Source of the DNA: CBDFGS01 sp965247255
Lineage (GTDB): Bacteria > Chloroflexota > Dehalococcoidia > Lucifugimonadales > CAUZJF01
DNA length: 64,000 nucleotides
Direction: 5' to 3'
NCBI GenBank assembly: GCA_965247255.1
Contig: CBDFGS010000012.1
Location: 186,001 to 250,000 of the forward strand
The notes under the pieces were generated by a model. It saw only the letters and a program-made list of their open reading frames with translations, was not told where the DNA came from and ran no database searches. Shown here one piece after another: positions 17,961 through 26,725 of this stretch. Each line of letters starts with the position of its first letter. Positions within the stretch are counted from its first letter, which is position 1. Both the position numbers and the translations under genes were made by a program.

Positions 17961-19205
17961 ATGCAAACCCCGTTAACAAGCACGTCTAACATCTCGGCCA
18001 CTAGCCATGCCCCGAACTCGATAGCTCTCTACGTCCACATCCCGTTCTGCGAGACCAAGTGCCCGTACTGCGACTTCAACACGTACGCCAAGATCGAGCC
18101 CCTGATACCCTCCTACGTCTCTGCTTTGCGAATAGAGATCGAGTCCTGGGGGCGCGTCCTGGGCGGTCCCAAGGTACACTCGGTCTTCTTCGGCGGCGGC
18201 ACCCCATCGTACCTTCCGACCGAAGACATCAGCCTGCTGATGACTACCATCAGAGATGGCTTCGATTGCAGCACCCTGCGCGAGGCAACACTGGAGGCCA
18301 ACCCCGGCGACTTCACGAGCGAAAGGCTGCTCGCGTACCGACAGGCGGGTCTCGACCGCCTGAGCATCGGCGTCCAGAGCCTCGACGACGGCCTGCTGAC
18401 GCTCCTCGGACGTCGACACTCCGCTAAACAAGCCGTCCAGGCGTATCGCACGGCCCGCAACTCGGGCTTCGACAACGTCAGCATCGACCTCATGTACGGC
18501 CTTCCGTATCAGAGCGTGGGGCAATGGGAGCACACACTTGCGGAGTCGGCCGCCCTCCAGCCGCAGCACGTCTCGATGTACTGCCTAACGCTCGAACCGG
18601 GGACCCCGATGCAGAATCAGGTGGAAGCTGGGCGCCTACCCGAGCCGGACCCAGACCTCGCCGCCGACATGTACGCGCTGGCCGAACAGACGATGGAATC
18701 AGAGGGCTACCGACACTACGAGATCTCCAACTGGGCCCGGCCCGGCAATGAGAGCGTTCACAACCTGACCTATTGGCGCAATCAGTCCTATCTCGGGGTC
18801 GGGCCCGGCGCGCACTCCTATCTTCACGGGCACCGGTTCTGGAACCTGAAATCACCGACCGAGTACGTCCGCCGCCTGGACGCCGACCAGAATGGGCGCG
18901 CCTCAGAGTCGGCCCTCGATGCCGGAGCCATCGGGCGCATGCCGGTGGTGAGCGAGGTCGAGGTCGTAGACCGGCGCCTGGAGATGGCCGAGACCATGAT
19001 CATGGGGCTGCGGCTCGACACCGGCATCGCCGATCACGAGTTCTCCGTGCGCTTCGGAGTGCCGCTTGATCAGGTATATCCCGAGGTCTTGGCGAAGCTA
19101 CAGTCCGAGGGGCTACTGGAGGCGGTCGGCGGCGCGGTGCGCCTCACGCCCCGCGGCCGCCTCCTCGGCAACGAGGTCTTCAGCCAATTCCTCGATCCAG
19201 CGTAG
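17961..19205 (+). CDS. hemW: radical SAM heme chaperone HemW
   Basis: A 414-residue radical SAM protein of the HemW family (long annotated as oxygen-independent coproporphyrinogen III oxidase-like), thought to insert heme into target proteins. The 4Fe-4S motif CxxxCxxC is at residues 30, 34 and 37 (PFCETKCPYCDFN). HemW proteins lack the extra cysteine and N-terminal arm of HemN, as here. Further family segments are FFGGGTPSYLP, LEANPGDFTSERL, LSIGVQSLDDGLL and the HemW C-terminal domain ending in winged-helix-like LTPRGRLLGNEVFSQFL. The first 18 residues are poorly conserved in character, so a start a little downstream is possible. Confidence 0.93.
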   Translation: MQTPLTSTSNISATSHAPNSIALYVHIPFCETKCPYCDFNTYAKIEPLIPSYVSALRIEIESWGRVLGGPKVHSVFFGGGTPSYLPTEDISLLMTTIRDGFDCSTLREATLEANPGDFTSERLLAYRQAGLDRLSIGVQSLDDGLLTLLGRRHSAKQAVQAYRTARNSGFDNVSIDLMYGLPYQSVGQWEHTLAESAALQPQHVSMYCLTLEPGTPMQNQVEAGRLPEPDPDLAADMYALAEQTMESEGYRHYEISNWARPGNESVHNLTYWRNQSYLGVGPGAHSYLHGHRFWNLKSPTEYVRRLDADQNGRASESALDAGAIGRMPVVSEVEVVDRRLEMAETMIMGLRLDTGIADHEFSVRFGVPLDQVYPEVLAKLQSEGLLEAVGGAVRLTPRGRLLGNEVFSQFLDPA

Positions 19206-19345
19206 CCCTTCTCACGAAACAGGCCCCACCGTATGGCCTTTCTGTTTCCCCGTTTGGAAAGGGGGTCGGGGGGATTTGCTCCCGAATTGCCCCCCAAGAA
19301 CCCCTGTGCTACGCTAGCGATCACCGCTGACCGCAGGGCCACAAC

Positions 19346-21211
19346 GTGTACGTAATCGGCACCGCAGGGCACGTCGACCACGGCAAGTCCACCCTGGTCC
19401 AGGCTCTGACCGGGATCGACCCCGACCGTCTCCGCGAGGAGAAGGAGCGGGGAATGACCATCGATCTCGGCTTCGCGTGGCTCCCTCTCCCTAACGGCAA
19501 CGAAGTGAGCATCGTCGATGTGCCTGGACATGAGCGCTTCGTCAACAACATGCTGGCCGGTGTCGGCGGCATCGACCTCGCGTTGCTGGTCGTCGCCGCC
19601 GACGAGTCAGTCATGCCTCAGACACGAGAGCACCTTGCCATCCTCGACCTCCTGGGCGTCCAGCGGGGTCTCGTTGCGGTCACCAAGAAAGACCTTGTCG
19701 ATGACGACTGGCTCGAGCTGGTCGCCATCGACGTGAAGGAGCTTCTCGAGGGCACGACGTTGGAGGGCTCGGCGGTCCACACCGTCTCCGGGAGCACCGG
19801 GGAAGGACTCCCGGAGCTCGTGGCCGGAATCCAAGCCACGCTCGACGAGTCGGAGCCCAGAAAGGACATGGGCCGGCCCCGGCTGGCTATCGACCGGTCC
19901 TTCACCATGTCCGGCTTCGGGACCGTTGTCACCGGGACCCTGGTAGACGGTGGCCTGAGTGTCGGACAGGAAGTAGCCCTGGTCCCTTCCGACCGTCGTT
20001 CCCGCGTAAGAGGCTTGCAGACCCACCGGCAGAAGGTGGAACACGCTGCGCCCGGCAGGCGCGTCGCCGCCAACCTCACCGGCATCCCCCACGGCAGCAT
20101 CGACCGCGGCGAGGTCCTCACCAACCCCGATTGGCTAAGGCCGACCACCGCGGTCGACGTACGCCTCAAGGTGCTGCCCGATTCACCGCGTCCCCTCCGC
20201 CACAACATGTTCGCCACCGTCCACACGGGCAGCAGCGAGACGGTCGCGCGCATCCGCCTTTTGGAGAACGATCTGGCCCAGCCGGGCACAACGACCTGGG
20301 CACAGCTCAAGATCGACCACCCCATCGCGGCCGTCAAGGGAGACTACTTCGTCATCCGGTCCAACCAGACCACCATAGGCGGAGGCAGCATCGTCGACCC
20401 TCATGCCCGGCGACACCGCCGCAATTACCAGCCCATACTGGAGCGGCTCTCCGTCATGGAGGACGGCTCGGACCGAGACGTGATCATCAAGAGCGTCGAG
20501 GCGGACGAGCCGTCCGAGTTCCAGGCCCTCGTTACCCGCGCAAACCTGCGGCCTGCCGACGCACGTGCTGAGCTCAAGGATATGGCCGCCGAGAGGCTGG
20601 TCGTAACCCTAGGCCAAAGCGACACCATCGGCCCGGGCGTCTTCGTGTTCACTTCGGGCGGCTGGGCGTCGCTGGCCGAGAGCGCCCGTAGCTTCCTAGA
20701 CGGCTATCACCAGCAGTACCCGCTCAGAAACGGTGCGCCCAAAGAGGAGCTGCGGAGCCGGCTTGGGATGGCGGCGCAAGTATTCGGCTATGCGCTGCGC
20801 GGGCTTCAGGCGGAGGGCGTGTTAGAGGAGGGCGGCCCTCTGGTGAAACGGCCCGAACACGTCAGACAGCTCTCCGAGAGCCACCAGGGCGCAGTCGACG
20901 ACTACCTGAAGCTACTGGAGTCCAACCCGTACTCGCCGCCGACCGATTCACATCTCGACGCTGAGGTGCTCAACCTCCTGGCCGACCAGGGAAAGGTCGT
21001 GCGCGTTAGCGAGAGCGTGGTATTCTCCGCGTCCGCGTACGATGATATGGTCGAGAAGATCAAGGCGCTGATAGTGGAAAACGGCGAGGTCACGGTCGCC
21101 GACGTTCGCGATATGTTCGGCACCAGCCGCAAGTACGCGCTGGCGCTTCTGGACCACCTCGATAAGCAACGCATCACCCGCAGGGTGGGCGACTCTCGCG
21201 TGCTGAGGTAG
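19346..21211 (+). CDS. selB: selenocysteine-specific elongation factor SelB
   Basis: A 621-residue translation factor that carries Sec-tRNA to UGA codons followed by a SECIS hairpin. The GTPase domain has GHVDHGKST (residues 8-16), RGMTIDLGF, DVPGHERFVNNML and TKKD. The beta-barrel domains contain DRSFTMSGFGTVVTGTLVDG, the SelB form of this motif. The C-terminal part from about residue 365 is a series of winged-helix domains that bind the SECIS RNA, ending VADVRDMFGTSRKYALALLDH. GTG 19346 is the start. SelA is encoded 16 kb away and a probable selenoprotein gene 23 kb away in the same window. Confidence 0.97.
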   Translation: MYVIGTAGHVDHGKSTLVQALTGIDPDRLREEKERGMTIDLGFAWLPLPNGNEVSIVDVPGHERFVNNMLAGVGGIDLALLVVAADESVMPQTREHLAILDLLGVQRGLVAVTKKDLVDDDWLELVAIDVKELLEGTTLEGSAVHTVSGSTGEGLPELVAGIQATLDESEPRKDMGRPRLAIDRSFTMSGFGTVVTGTLVDGGLSVGQEVALVPSDRRSRVRGLQTHRQKVEHAAPGRRVAANLTGIPHGSIDRGEVLTNPDWLRPTTAVDVRLKVLPDSPRPLRHNMFATVHTGSSETVARIRLLENDLAQPGTTTWAQLKIDHPIAAVKGDYFVIRSNQTTIGGGSIVDPHARRHRRNYQPILERLSVMEDGSDRDVIIKSVEADEPSEFQALVTRANLRPADARAELKDMAAERLVVTLGQSDTIGPGVFVFTSGGWASLAESARSFLDGYHQQYPLRNGAPKEELRSRLGMAAQVFGYALRGLQAEGVLEEGGPLVKRPEHVRQLSESHQGAVDDYLKLLESNPYSPPTDSHLDAEVLNLLADQGKVVRVSESVVFSASAYDDMVEKIKALIVENGEVTVADVRDMFGTSRKYALALLDHLDKQRITRRVGDSRVLR

Positions 21212-21246
21212 AAATTCGTGCCGACGTCCTCCAACCAGACGCTGAA

Positions 21247-21780
21247 TTGGCTACAGTCGTTCGAGGTCCGGATGCCGTGAGCGACCCGACGGAGTCCGCA
21301 CAAGAGACCGGCCTGCTTTCCGTCACCCTGGCATCCCCATCCCTCGGCGTGTCGTACCTGTCCGCGCTGCTCCGCTCCCTCCAAGTGGCCATCCGCGAGG
21401 TTGGCATGAAAGACGACGCGTCGCGTAGGGGACTGGAACGGCGGCCGCCGCCGGCCCTGGTGCTTCACAGACTCGTCGGCAACGGCGAGTACACCCTTCA
21501 ATTCGCGTTCGCGAACCCTTCGGACTCCGCCTTGCTTCCGAGTCTGTCCTCCCGAGTTTTCGACGCATTCCTGGACACGTTCAGCGACTACGTCAAGGGC
21601 CTGCCGCAGCCGGGCCTCTGGGGCGGCGCGGCACGGCGGTCTTCGAGCCGCCCATACGAGTCTGATCTGGCTATGCGAATGGACCAGGTCTACCGGGAGC
21701 TCCAGCGATGTCCCCGGGCCACCCTCGTATTCAGAGGCCGGACTATCGAGATCGAAGGCGACCGCATGGAGATTGGGTAG
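21247..21780 (+). CDS. hypothetical protein
   Basis: A 177-residue protein I do not recognise. It follows selB by 35 bp on the same strand. The N-terminal 25 residues are low in structure; the middle has helical LSALLRSLQVAIREVGM and a beta-like stretch PPALVLHRLVGNGEYTLQFAFAN, then a helix DAFLDTFSDYVKGL. The C-terminus ends VFRGRTIEIEGDRMEIG. No signal peptide or membrane segment is seen. The start is unsure: ATG 21286 or GTG codons downstream of 21247 are alternatives. Base composition matches its neighbours. It may be co-transcribed with selB but shows no clear link to selenium. Confidence 0.5.
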   Translation: MATVVRGPDAVSDPTESAQETGLLSVTLASPSLGVSYLSALLRSLQVAIREVGMKDDASRRGLERRPPPALVLHRLVGNGEYTLQFAFANPSDSALLPSLSSRVFDAFLDTFSDYVKGLPQPGLWGGAARRSSSRPYESDLAMRMDQVYRELQRCPRATLVFRGRTIEIEGDRMEIG

Positions 21781-21792
21781 TGGCGCGTCTCG

Positions 21793-21893
21793 CTCTCTTG
21801 TCCCTTCCTCCCGCCTGAGTAAGTGACCCCTCGTTCAACGCCGCCGCGGTCTCTTGTCCCTTCCCCCGCTCCTTGCGGGGGAAGGTTAGGATG
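21793..21893. repeat. short direct repeat and G/C-rich hairpin in spacer
   Basis: TCTTGTCCCTTCC occurs twice (near 21797 and 21851) in the 148-bp spacer. The second copy runs into a hairpin made of CCCCCGC and GCGGGGG (about 21863-21882). It looks like a dispersed intergenic repeat. Confidence 0.45.
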
Positions 21894-21928
21894 GAGGTCT
21901 GGACTTCACGTGAACCGGAGTAGACCCA

Positions 21929-22510
21929 GTGCCTGACACACCCGACGTACTCCTGATCAGCGGCCCCGCTGGCGCCGGGAAGACCTCGGCGGCTGACGAG
22001 TGGGCGCGGGCACAACTGTACAAATGCGCGCACATATCTCTGGATGCTGTCCGAGGGATGATCAAATCTGGATACGCAGACCCACGCGATGGCTGGGAAG
22101 CAGAGCAGGGAAGACAATACAAGCTCGCGAGAGGCTCAATAGCGCTTCTCGCGCGCCGATTCGTCGAGGCCGGATTCAAATGCGTGATCGACGACGCCAT
22201 ATTCCCCGACTCGTCGGAGACCAACTATCCGGGCTGGCAGCGCGAACTCGACGGAATGTCGTACCGGCTGGTAGTACTCTTCCCGAGCCTGGGAGTAGTC
22301 ATCAAGCGCGATGGCCGGCGTCCAGCTCGTAGTCGATTGGGCCCGGAATTCCTTAAGATAGTCTACGAGAGGATGGGACCGTGGCAGATGGATCCATCGT
22401 TGCAGGTGATAGACAACTCGACCCTCTCTGTACGCCAAACGGTGAAGGCCATGGAGTCGGCGTTGGGGCAGACCTCTCAGAGGGTTGCACATGTCCCTCG
22501 ACCTGACTAA
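21929..22510 (+). CDS. P-loop kinase-like NTPase
   Basis: A 193-residue P-loop protein. Walker A is GPAGAGKTS at residues 12-20, and the layout (VLLISGPAGAGKTSAADEWA, then AHISLDAVRGMIKSG, then FVEAGFKCVIDDAIFPDS) is that of small nucleoside/shikimate-type or zeta-toxin-like kinases that phosphorylate a small molecule. A lid-like basic segment KRDGRRPARSR follows residue 130. Its 3' end overlaps nurA by 20 bp, so it is probably read in the same operon as nurA-herA. GTG 21929 or nearby could be the start. The substrate cannot be told; adenylylation or antibiotic phosphorylation have precedents in this superfamily. Confidence 0.7.
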   Translation: MPDTPDVLLISGPAGAGKTSAADEWARAQLYKCAHISLDAVRGMIKSGYADPRDGWEAEQGRQYKLARGSIALLARRFVEAGFKCVIDDAIFPDSSETNYPGWQRELDGMSYRLVVLFPSLGVVIKRDGRRPARSRLGPEFLKIVYERMGPWQMDPSLQVIDNSTLSVRQTVKAMESALGQTSQRVAHVPRPD

Positions 22511-23699
22511 CACCGCTGCCCAAATCGACGGCATGGCGTCCCACATCCGGGCGCGCCAGAGCGACCGCGAGCTCCGGATAGAAAACGCCCTCCGCGTCCT
22601 CGTCGATTTCCCTGTCGACGAATTCACCGCCCAGGTTGCCCAGCAGCCCGAGGCCGCCTGGGCCGTGCCCGGCCTGCTCGGTCCGCCCGACTCCCGGTCC
22701 GCTCCCCCGAGCCCGCCGCACGATTTCACCGTCGTAGCTGCCGACGGCTCGCACATCGCGCCCGACCGGCACCTGCCCGTGCGCTGCTTTCTGATTAACA
22801 CCGGCATCGCCGCCCTGATGTACGGATCTCAGCCCGACGCGTCGCTGCGGAACAGCCCCAGGCTGTACGTGACAGACGACGAGGTCGTTGTGCGCGATGA
22901 GCCCACCGGCCGCCAGCACGCCATCGAAGGTACGATATTGGGAGCGAAGCGGGCTGTGGCAGAAATGGATGCGTTGGCCGAGGCCATCCAGGAGCTTCCG
23001 GGCGACGTGCCGACCCTCGGCCTCCTCGACGGGTCCCTCGTGATGCTCGGCCTCGTAGGCCACGGCTTTCCTGACTTCGTCATCACGAGTCTCATCGAAG
23101 AAGGACTCGTCGCCGCGCTGGACCGGCTCCGCGCGATGGCCGCTGAGCGGCCGCTGGCCGTGGCAAGCTACATCAGCCTCCCCGGCGGCTTCGAGGTCGT
23201 AAACGCGCTGCGCTTTGTGGCCTGTCCGTACCGCGCCCCCGACAATGGATACCGGTGCAGCAACCTTGGGCCGGGGGCTCACCCATGCGACGATTGCGTA
23301 GGCGGCGTGCTCGACCGGGACATTTTTGCCAGGCTGCTAGCGCCCGGGGAGCGCTCGGCGCTCTTCGCGACCTCCTCACCCGTCGTCGAGAACTACTACG
23401 CAGACCACGGCGTATACTTCTTCTACGTCAACACCGGCCAGGAGATCGGCCGCGTGGAGGTCCCGTCCTGGGTGGCCGACGACGAGGCGCTCCTGGGCCT
23501 GACGCACGCGCTGGTGGGCGACCAGTGCCGGCGAGGCCGCGGCTACCCCGTGGCGCTGATGGAGGCCCACGAGCAGGCCGTCGTCAGCGGCTCGGACAGG
23601 CGTTACTTCGTCGAGCTGGTCGAAGGCGCGCTCCAGGGCCAGGGCCTGCCGGTATACACGTCGGAGAAGGAGCGCTCCAAGCGCCTGCGCTGGCTGTGA
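22491..23699 (+). CDS. nurA: NurA-family 5'-3' nuclease
   Basis: A 402-residue NurA-domain protein. NurA is the nuclease partner of the HerA hexameric translocase, together resecting DNA ends in archaea. The first metal site is VVAADGSHIAPDRH (aspartate at about residue 85), and LGLLDGSLVMLG (about residue 180) supplies the next acidic strand. The late FFYVNTGQEIGRVEVPSWV and YPVALMEAHEQAVVSGSDR segments are typical of the C-terminal half. Cysteines in FVACPYRAP, GYRCSN, and HPCDDC could bind a metal. ATG 22491 has a GAGGG site 7 bp upstream and is preferred over TTG 22485. herA follows after two genes in the same direction. Confidence 0.88.
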   Translation: MSLDLTNTAAQIDGMASHIRARQSDRELRIENALRVLVDFPVDEFTAQVAQQPEAAWAVPGLLGPPDSRSAPPSPPHDFTVVAADGSHIAPDRHLPVRCFLINTGIAALMYGSQPDASLRNSPRLYVTDDEVVVRDEPTGRQHAIEGTILGAKRAVAEMDALAEAIQELPGDVPTLGLLDGSLVMLGLVGHGFPDFVITSLIEEGLVAALDRLRAMAAERPLAVASYISLPGGFEVVNALRFVACPYRAPDNGYRCSNLGPGAHPCDDCVGGVLDRDIFARLLAPGERSALFATSSPVVENYYADHGVYFFYVNTGQEIGRVEVPSWVADDEALLGLTHALVGDQCRRGRGYPVALMEAHEQAVVSGSDRRYFVELVEGALQGQGLPVYTSEKERSKRLRWL

Positions 23700-23706
23700 G
23701 GTATAC

Positions 23707-24204
23707 GTGAAGGATGTGAGGGTCCGCGAGGCCGGCGCCGACGATGCCCCGCGGCTTGCGGAGATCTGGGCGTGCCCGGGGGTGGCCCGTGATACGCTCG
23801 GGCTCCCCTACGTCTCTCCTGACAGGGGAAAGAAGCTGCTCGAAGGCCTCGCGGCAGGCGACCACTCGTTGGTGGCTGAGGTGGAAGGAAAGGTGGTGGG
23901 CAGCCTCGGCCTCCAACGCGGTGCGAATCGTCACACCCACAAAGCGAGTCTTGGCATGGGAGTCCATGACGATTATCAGGGCCGGGGTGTTGGGACTGCA
24001 CTCATGAAAGCAGCGATGGACCTGGCCGACAACTGGCTCAATATCAAGCGCGTCGAGCTTCGGGTCTATACGGACAACGCCCGCGCCATACACCTCTACG
24101 AGAAGTTCGGGTTCGTCATCGAGGGAACGCACTGCGCATTCGCTTTTCGCGACGGCGAGTACGTGGGCGCCCACACGATGGGGCGCATCAAGGACAGCGA
24201 GTGA
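23707..24204 (+). CDS. GNAT N-acetyltransferase
   Basis: A 165-residue acetyl-CoA-dependent acetyltransferase. The GNAT core is visible: VVGSLGLQR, then the acetyl-CoA pyrophosphate loop DDYQGRGVGTALM (around residue 93-105), and the closing ARAIHLYEKFGFVIEGTH. This last pattern resembles the PhnO/RimJ-like group, acting on small amines or protein N-termini. It starts with GTG 23707, 7 bp after nurA, and its stop overlaps the next start by 4 bp, so it is inside the nurA-herA operon. The substrate is not evident. Confidence 0.88.
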   Translation: MKDVRVREAGADDAPRLAEIWACPGVARDTLGLPYVSPDRGKKLLEGLAAGDHSLVAEVEGKVVGSLGLQRGANRHTHKASLGMGVHDDYQGRGVGTALMKAAMDLADNWLNIKRVELRVYTDNARAIHLYEKFGFVIEGTHCAFAFRDGEYVGAHTMGRIKDSE

Positions 24205-24809
24205 CCACAGAATCTGACGCCTTCACGCCTGACGCACGCGTCGGCGAGGTCGTAGCCGCCTCCACCACCGAGTTCACCGTGCACTGCTACCGGCTGTACG
24301 ATGCGCCCCCCCTGGGGTCGCTGGTCAGGGCCGGCAGCGACGCGATCATCTACGGCGTCGTTGGCGAAATCGCCACCAATAGCCTGGACCCGGGACGCCG
24401 CCCCATCGCCGTGGGCGAGCGAGCCGGGTCTGAGCAGGAGGTCTACGAGGGCAACCCTCAGCTCAACAGGCTCCTCTCTACCGAGCTTCGGTGCGTGGTG
24501 GCCGGGCACGAGGCCGACGGCCAGGTCAAACGCCACCTGGCCCCGCTACCGCCCAGAATTCACGCCTTCGTCCATGCATGCGGCAGCGACGAGCTTCGTG
24601 AGTTCAGTGCGTCATTGGAGTTCCTGCCGTTGTTGGCATCGGCCCCATTCGGCTCCACGGACGACGTGATAGCCTCCTTCCTGCGCCTCGCAAGCCTGGC
24701 CCAGCCTGAGCCGGAGGCCTTTCTAGTCGACGGAGGCAAGGAGCTCGCCAGGCTGCTCAGTGGGCAGACCCAGCGGCTCAGCGTCATCCTCAGGAGACTA
24801 GCGCCATGA
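24201..24809 (+). CDS. HAS-barrel-like protein upstream of HerA
   Basis: A 202-residue protein. The first 75 residues (RVGEVVAASTTEFTVHCYRL, GSLVRAGSDAIIYGVVGEIA) look like the HAS beta-barrel found at the N-terminus of HerA and of F-type ATPase subunits. The rest is helical and of no known domain, with a short histidine-containing HAFVHACGSDELREF. It overlaps the genes on both sides by 4 bp (ATGA junctions), so it is translated in step with the acetyltransferase and herA. It may form a ring or adaptor with the HerA barrel; that is inference. The barrel assignment is by pattern, not by a profile search. Confidence 0.6.
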   Translation: MTTESDAFTPDARVGEVVAASTTEFTVHCYRLYDAPPLGSLVRAGSDAIIYGVVGEIATNSLDPGRRPIAVGERAGSEQEVYEGNPQLNRLLSTELRCVVAGHEADGQVKRHLAPLPPRIHAFVHACGSDELREFSASLEFLPLLASAPFGSTDDVIASFLRLASLAQPEPEAFLVDGGKELARLLSGQTQRLSVILRRLAP

Positions 24810-26470
24810 GCACCGACCGCGCAGGGCGCGACGGCGCAAGACTCGGGATGGTCGTGGCGGGGTCGCTTGCCGAAGGAGTCGAGGTGCGGCTCGACGAGGC
24901 GACCTCGACCGAGCAGATCAAGGTCGGCACCTTCGTAACCGTTCAGGGACAGAAGATGCGGTTCTTCGGCGTCGTCACCGACGTCTCGCTGGGCTCGACC
25001 GACCCCAGCCTCGGCGGCAACCCGCCCGACGTCTCCAACCCGTACGTGTCGGAAGTGATCGTCGGTACCGCAGCCTACGGGACCATCAGCGTTGAGCCGA
25101 TGCTGACTATCGCGGACGCCGACGACCCCATGCTTCCGCTGGATGGGCCTCAACCCGCGAAGACCATTCCCGGCCATTTCGCGCCGGTCATGCAGGCCTC
25201 GGACCGCGACGTCGAGAACGTCTTCGGCGCAGAGGACGACCGCCACTTCTGGATAGGCACACCCCTGGACATGGAGACTCGGCTCTGCCTCGACATCCCG
25301 GAGCTGCTCAAGCGCAGCAACGGCGTGTTCGGCAAGAGCGGCACAGGCAAGACCTTCCTGACGAGGCTGCTCCTTATCGGGATTCTTCAGCAGGGCGAGG
25401 CGGCCAACCTGGTCTTCGACATGCACAGCGAGTATGGCTGGAAAGGGAGCAGCGAGACCGGCGCCGAAGTCAAAGGCCTGAAGCAGCTCTTCTCCTCCAA
25501 AGTGGCGGTCTTCTCTCTCGATGAGGAGAGCTCCAGGCGTAGGGGTCTGACGCCGGACTACGTCGTGCGCGTCGGCTACGACGAGATCGAGCCCGAGGAC
25601 ATTCAGCTCTTGCGGGAGACGCTGGACCTGTCGGAAGTCGCGGCGGACTCCGCTTTCTCCCTTCAGAAGCACTTCGGCCGGGAGAGGTGGCTCCGGGAGT
25701 TCCTCTCGCTCGACGGCAGGCAGACCATCTTCGAGCTGGCCAACGATATCGGGGTTCAAGCCAACGCCCTGGCGAGCCTGCACAACCGGCTCTCCCGCCT
25801 GGAGCGCTTCGATTTCATGGACCCTACCTCGAGTCACGGCTCCGTCCAGGAGATCATCCGCTACCTGGACCGCGGAATGCACGTCGTCCTTGAGTTTGGT
25901 CGCTACGGCAGCAACATCGCCGCATACATACTCGTGGCTAATCTCCTGACGCGCCGGATCTACGGCAGGTACGTCGAGCGCATCGAGAAAGCTCTCGGGG
26001 GCGGCGGGCAGAAGCCGAGGCCGCTCGTCATCACCGTAGAGGAGGCGCACAAGTTCCTTACGCCGGAGGTGGCCGGCCAGACGATCTTCGGCACCATCGC
26101 GCGCGAGATGCGGAAGTACAACGTGACCCTCCTTGTCGTCGACCAGCGCCCGAGCGGCATCGACGAAGAGGTGATGAGCCAGCTCGGCACGAAAATCACG
26201 TGCCTGCTGGACAGCGGCCGGGACATCGATGCGGTCCTGGCCGGCGTGTCGGGGAGCCGCAAGCTCAGGTCCGTGCTGGCCCGGCTCGAATCGAAGCAGC
26301 AGGCGCTGGCATTCGGCCACGCCCTTCCCATGCCGGTCGTCATCGAGACCCGCGAGTACGGGACACCCGAGTCCTACCGAGAGCTTGGCTGGCGCGACGA
26401 GGTCGAGCTGAAGGCTGAGCTGGAGCGGGACGTCGAGAGCTTATTTGGCCCAGGGGCAAAGGAGAGCTGA
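24806..26470 (+). CDS. herA: HerA-type hexameric ATPase/DNA translocase
   Basis: A 554-residue FtsK/HerA-family motor that would pump DNA to NurA. Residues 12-100 form the HAS barrel (GMVVAGSLAEGVEVRLDEA). Walker A is FGKSGTGKTFLTRLL (P-loop from residue 176); Walker B is LVITVEEAHKFL (about residue 405-416), followed by the arginine-rich DQRPSGIDEEVMSQLGTKI, which is highly typical of HerA. FDMHSEYGW after the first strand is also a family mark. The 4-bp overlap with the preceding gene indicates coupling. Bacterial HerA proteins also pair with other effectors in phage-defence systems, but here NurA in the same run points to DNA end processing. Confidence 0.93.
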   Translation: MSTDRAGRDGARLGMVVAGSLAEGVEVRLDEATSTEQIKVGTFVTVQGQKMRFFGVVTDVSLGSTDPSLGGNPPDVSNPYVSEVIVGTAAYGTISVEPMLTIADADDPMLPLDGPQPAKTIPGHFAPVMQASDRDVENVFGAEDDRHFWIGTPLDMETRLCLDIPELLKRSNGVFGKSGTGKTFLTRLLLIGILQQGEAANLVFDMHSEYGWKGSSETGAEVKGLKQLFSSKVAVFSLDEESSRRRGLTPDYVVRVGYDEIEPEDIQLLRETLDLSEVAADSAFSLQKHFGRERWLREFLSLDGRQTIFELANDIGVQANALASLHNRLSRLERFDFMDPTSSHGSVQEIIRYLDRGMHVVLEFGRYGSNIAAYILVANLLTRRIYGRYVERIEKALGGGGQKPRPLVITVEEAHKFLTPEVAGQTIFGTIAREMRKYNVTLLVVDQRPSGIDEEVMSQLGTKITCLLDSGRDIDAVLAGVSGSRKLRSVLARLESKQQALAFGHALPMPVVIETREYGTPESYRELGWRDEVELKAELERDVESLFGPGAKES

Positions 26471-26478
26471 TCAGCTTC

Positions 26479-26637
26479 GTGGAGCATCAAAGAGGTAGCC
26501 ATATCGTGCCTCGAAACATAGTACCGTCATACCGCCGCATAATCCCTGATCATCAGGAAGTGGCCAAAGGAACACTGCGCTCTGTAATCCGTCAAGCGGG
26601 AATCACACTAGACGAATTCAAGGCTCTTCTGCGATAG
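26479..26637 (+). pseudogene. HicA-like toxin, 5'-truncated remnant
   Basis: A 52-codon frame directly after herA. It reads VEHQRGSHIVPRNIVP and then KGTLRSVIRQAGITLDEF, which is the characteristic second half of HicA/YcfA mRNA-interferase toxins (R-x-GSH with the catalytic histidine, and GTLRxIxRQAGIxxxEF). The N-terminal helix (normally about 20 residues before R-x-GSH) is missing: the frame upstream enters the end of herA. No HicB antitoxin gene follows. I read it as a decayed remnant left by a deletion, although a short GTG-started peptide could still be made. Confidence 0.7.
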
Positions 26638-26725
26638 GCGTCAATCGGGGTTTCGACGTACACAGCAGCCAATTCAGCGCTCAGTGGGCTTTGTAGGCCC
26701 TTATTGCCAAGGTTCTCATACGGAG

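Noticed and set aside
24560..26320. 586-residue open frame on the minus strand across herA
   Set aside because: It lies wholly over the well-supported herA and HAS-barrel genes and has no family motif; long antisense frames are common at this GC content.
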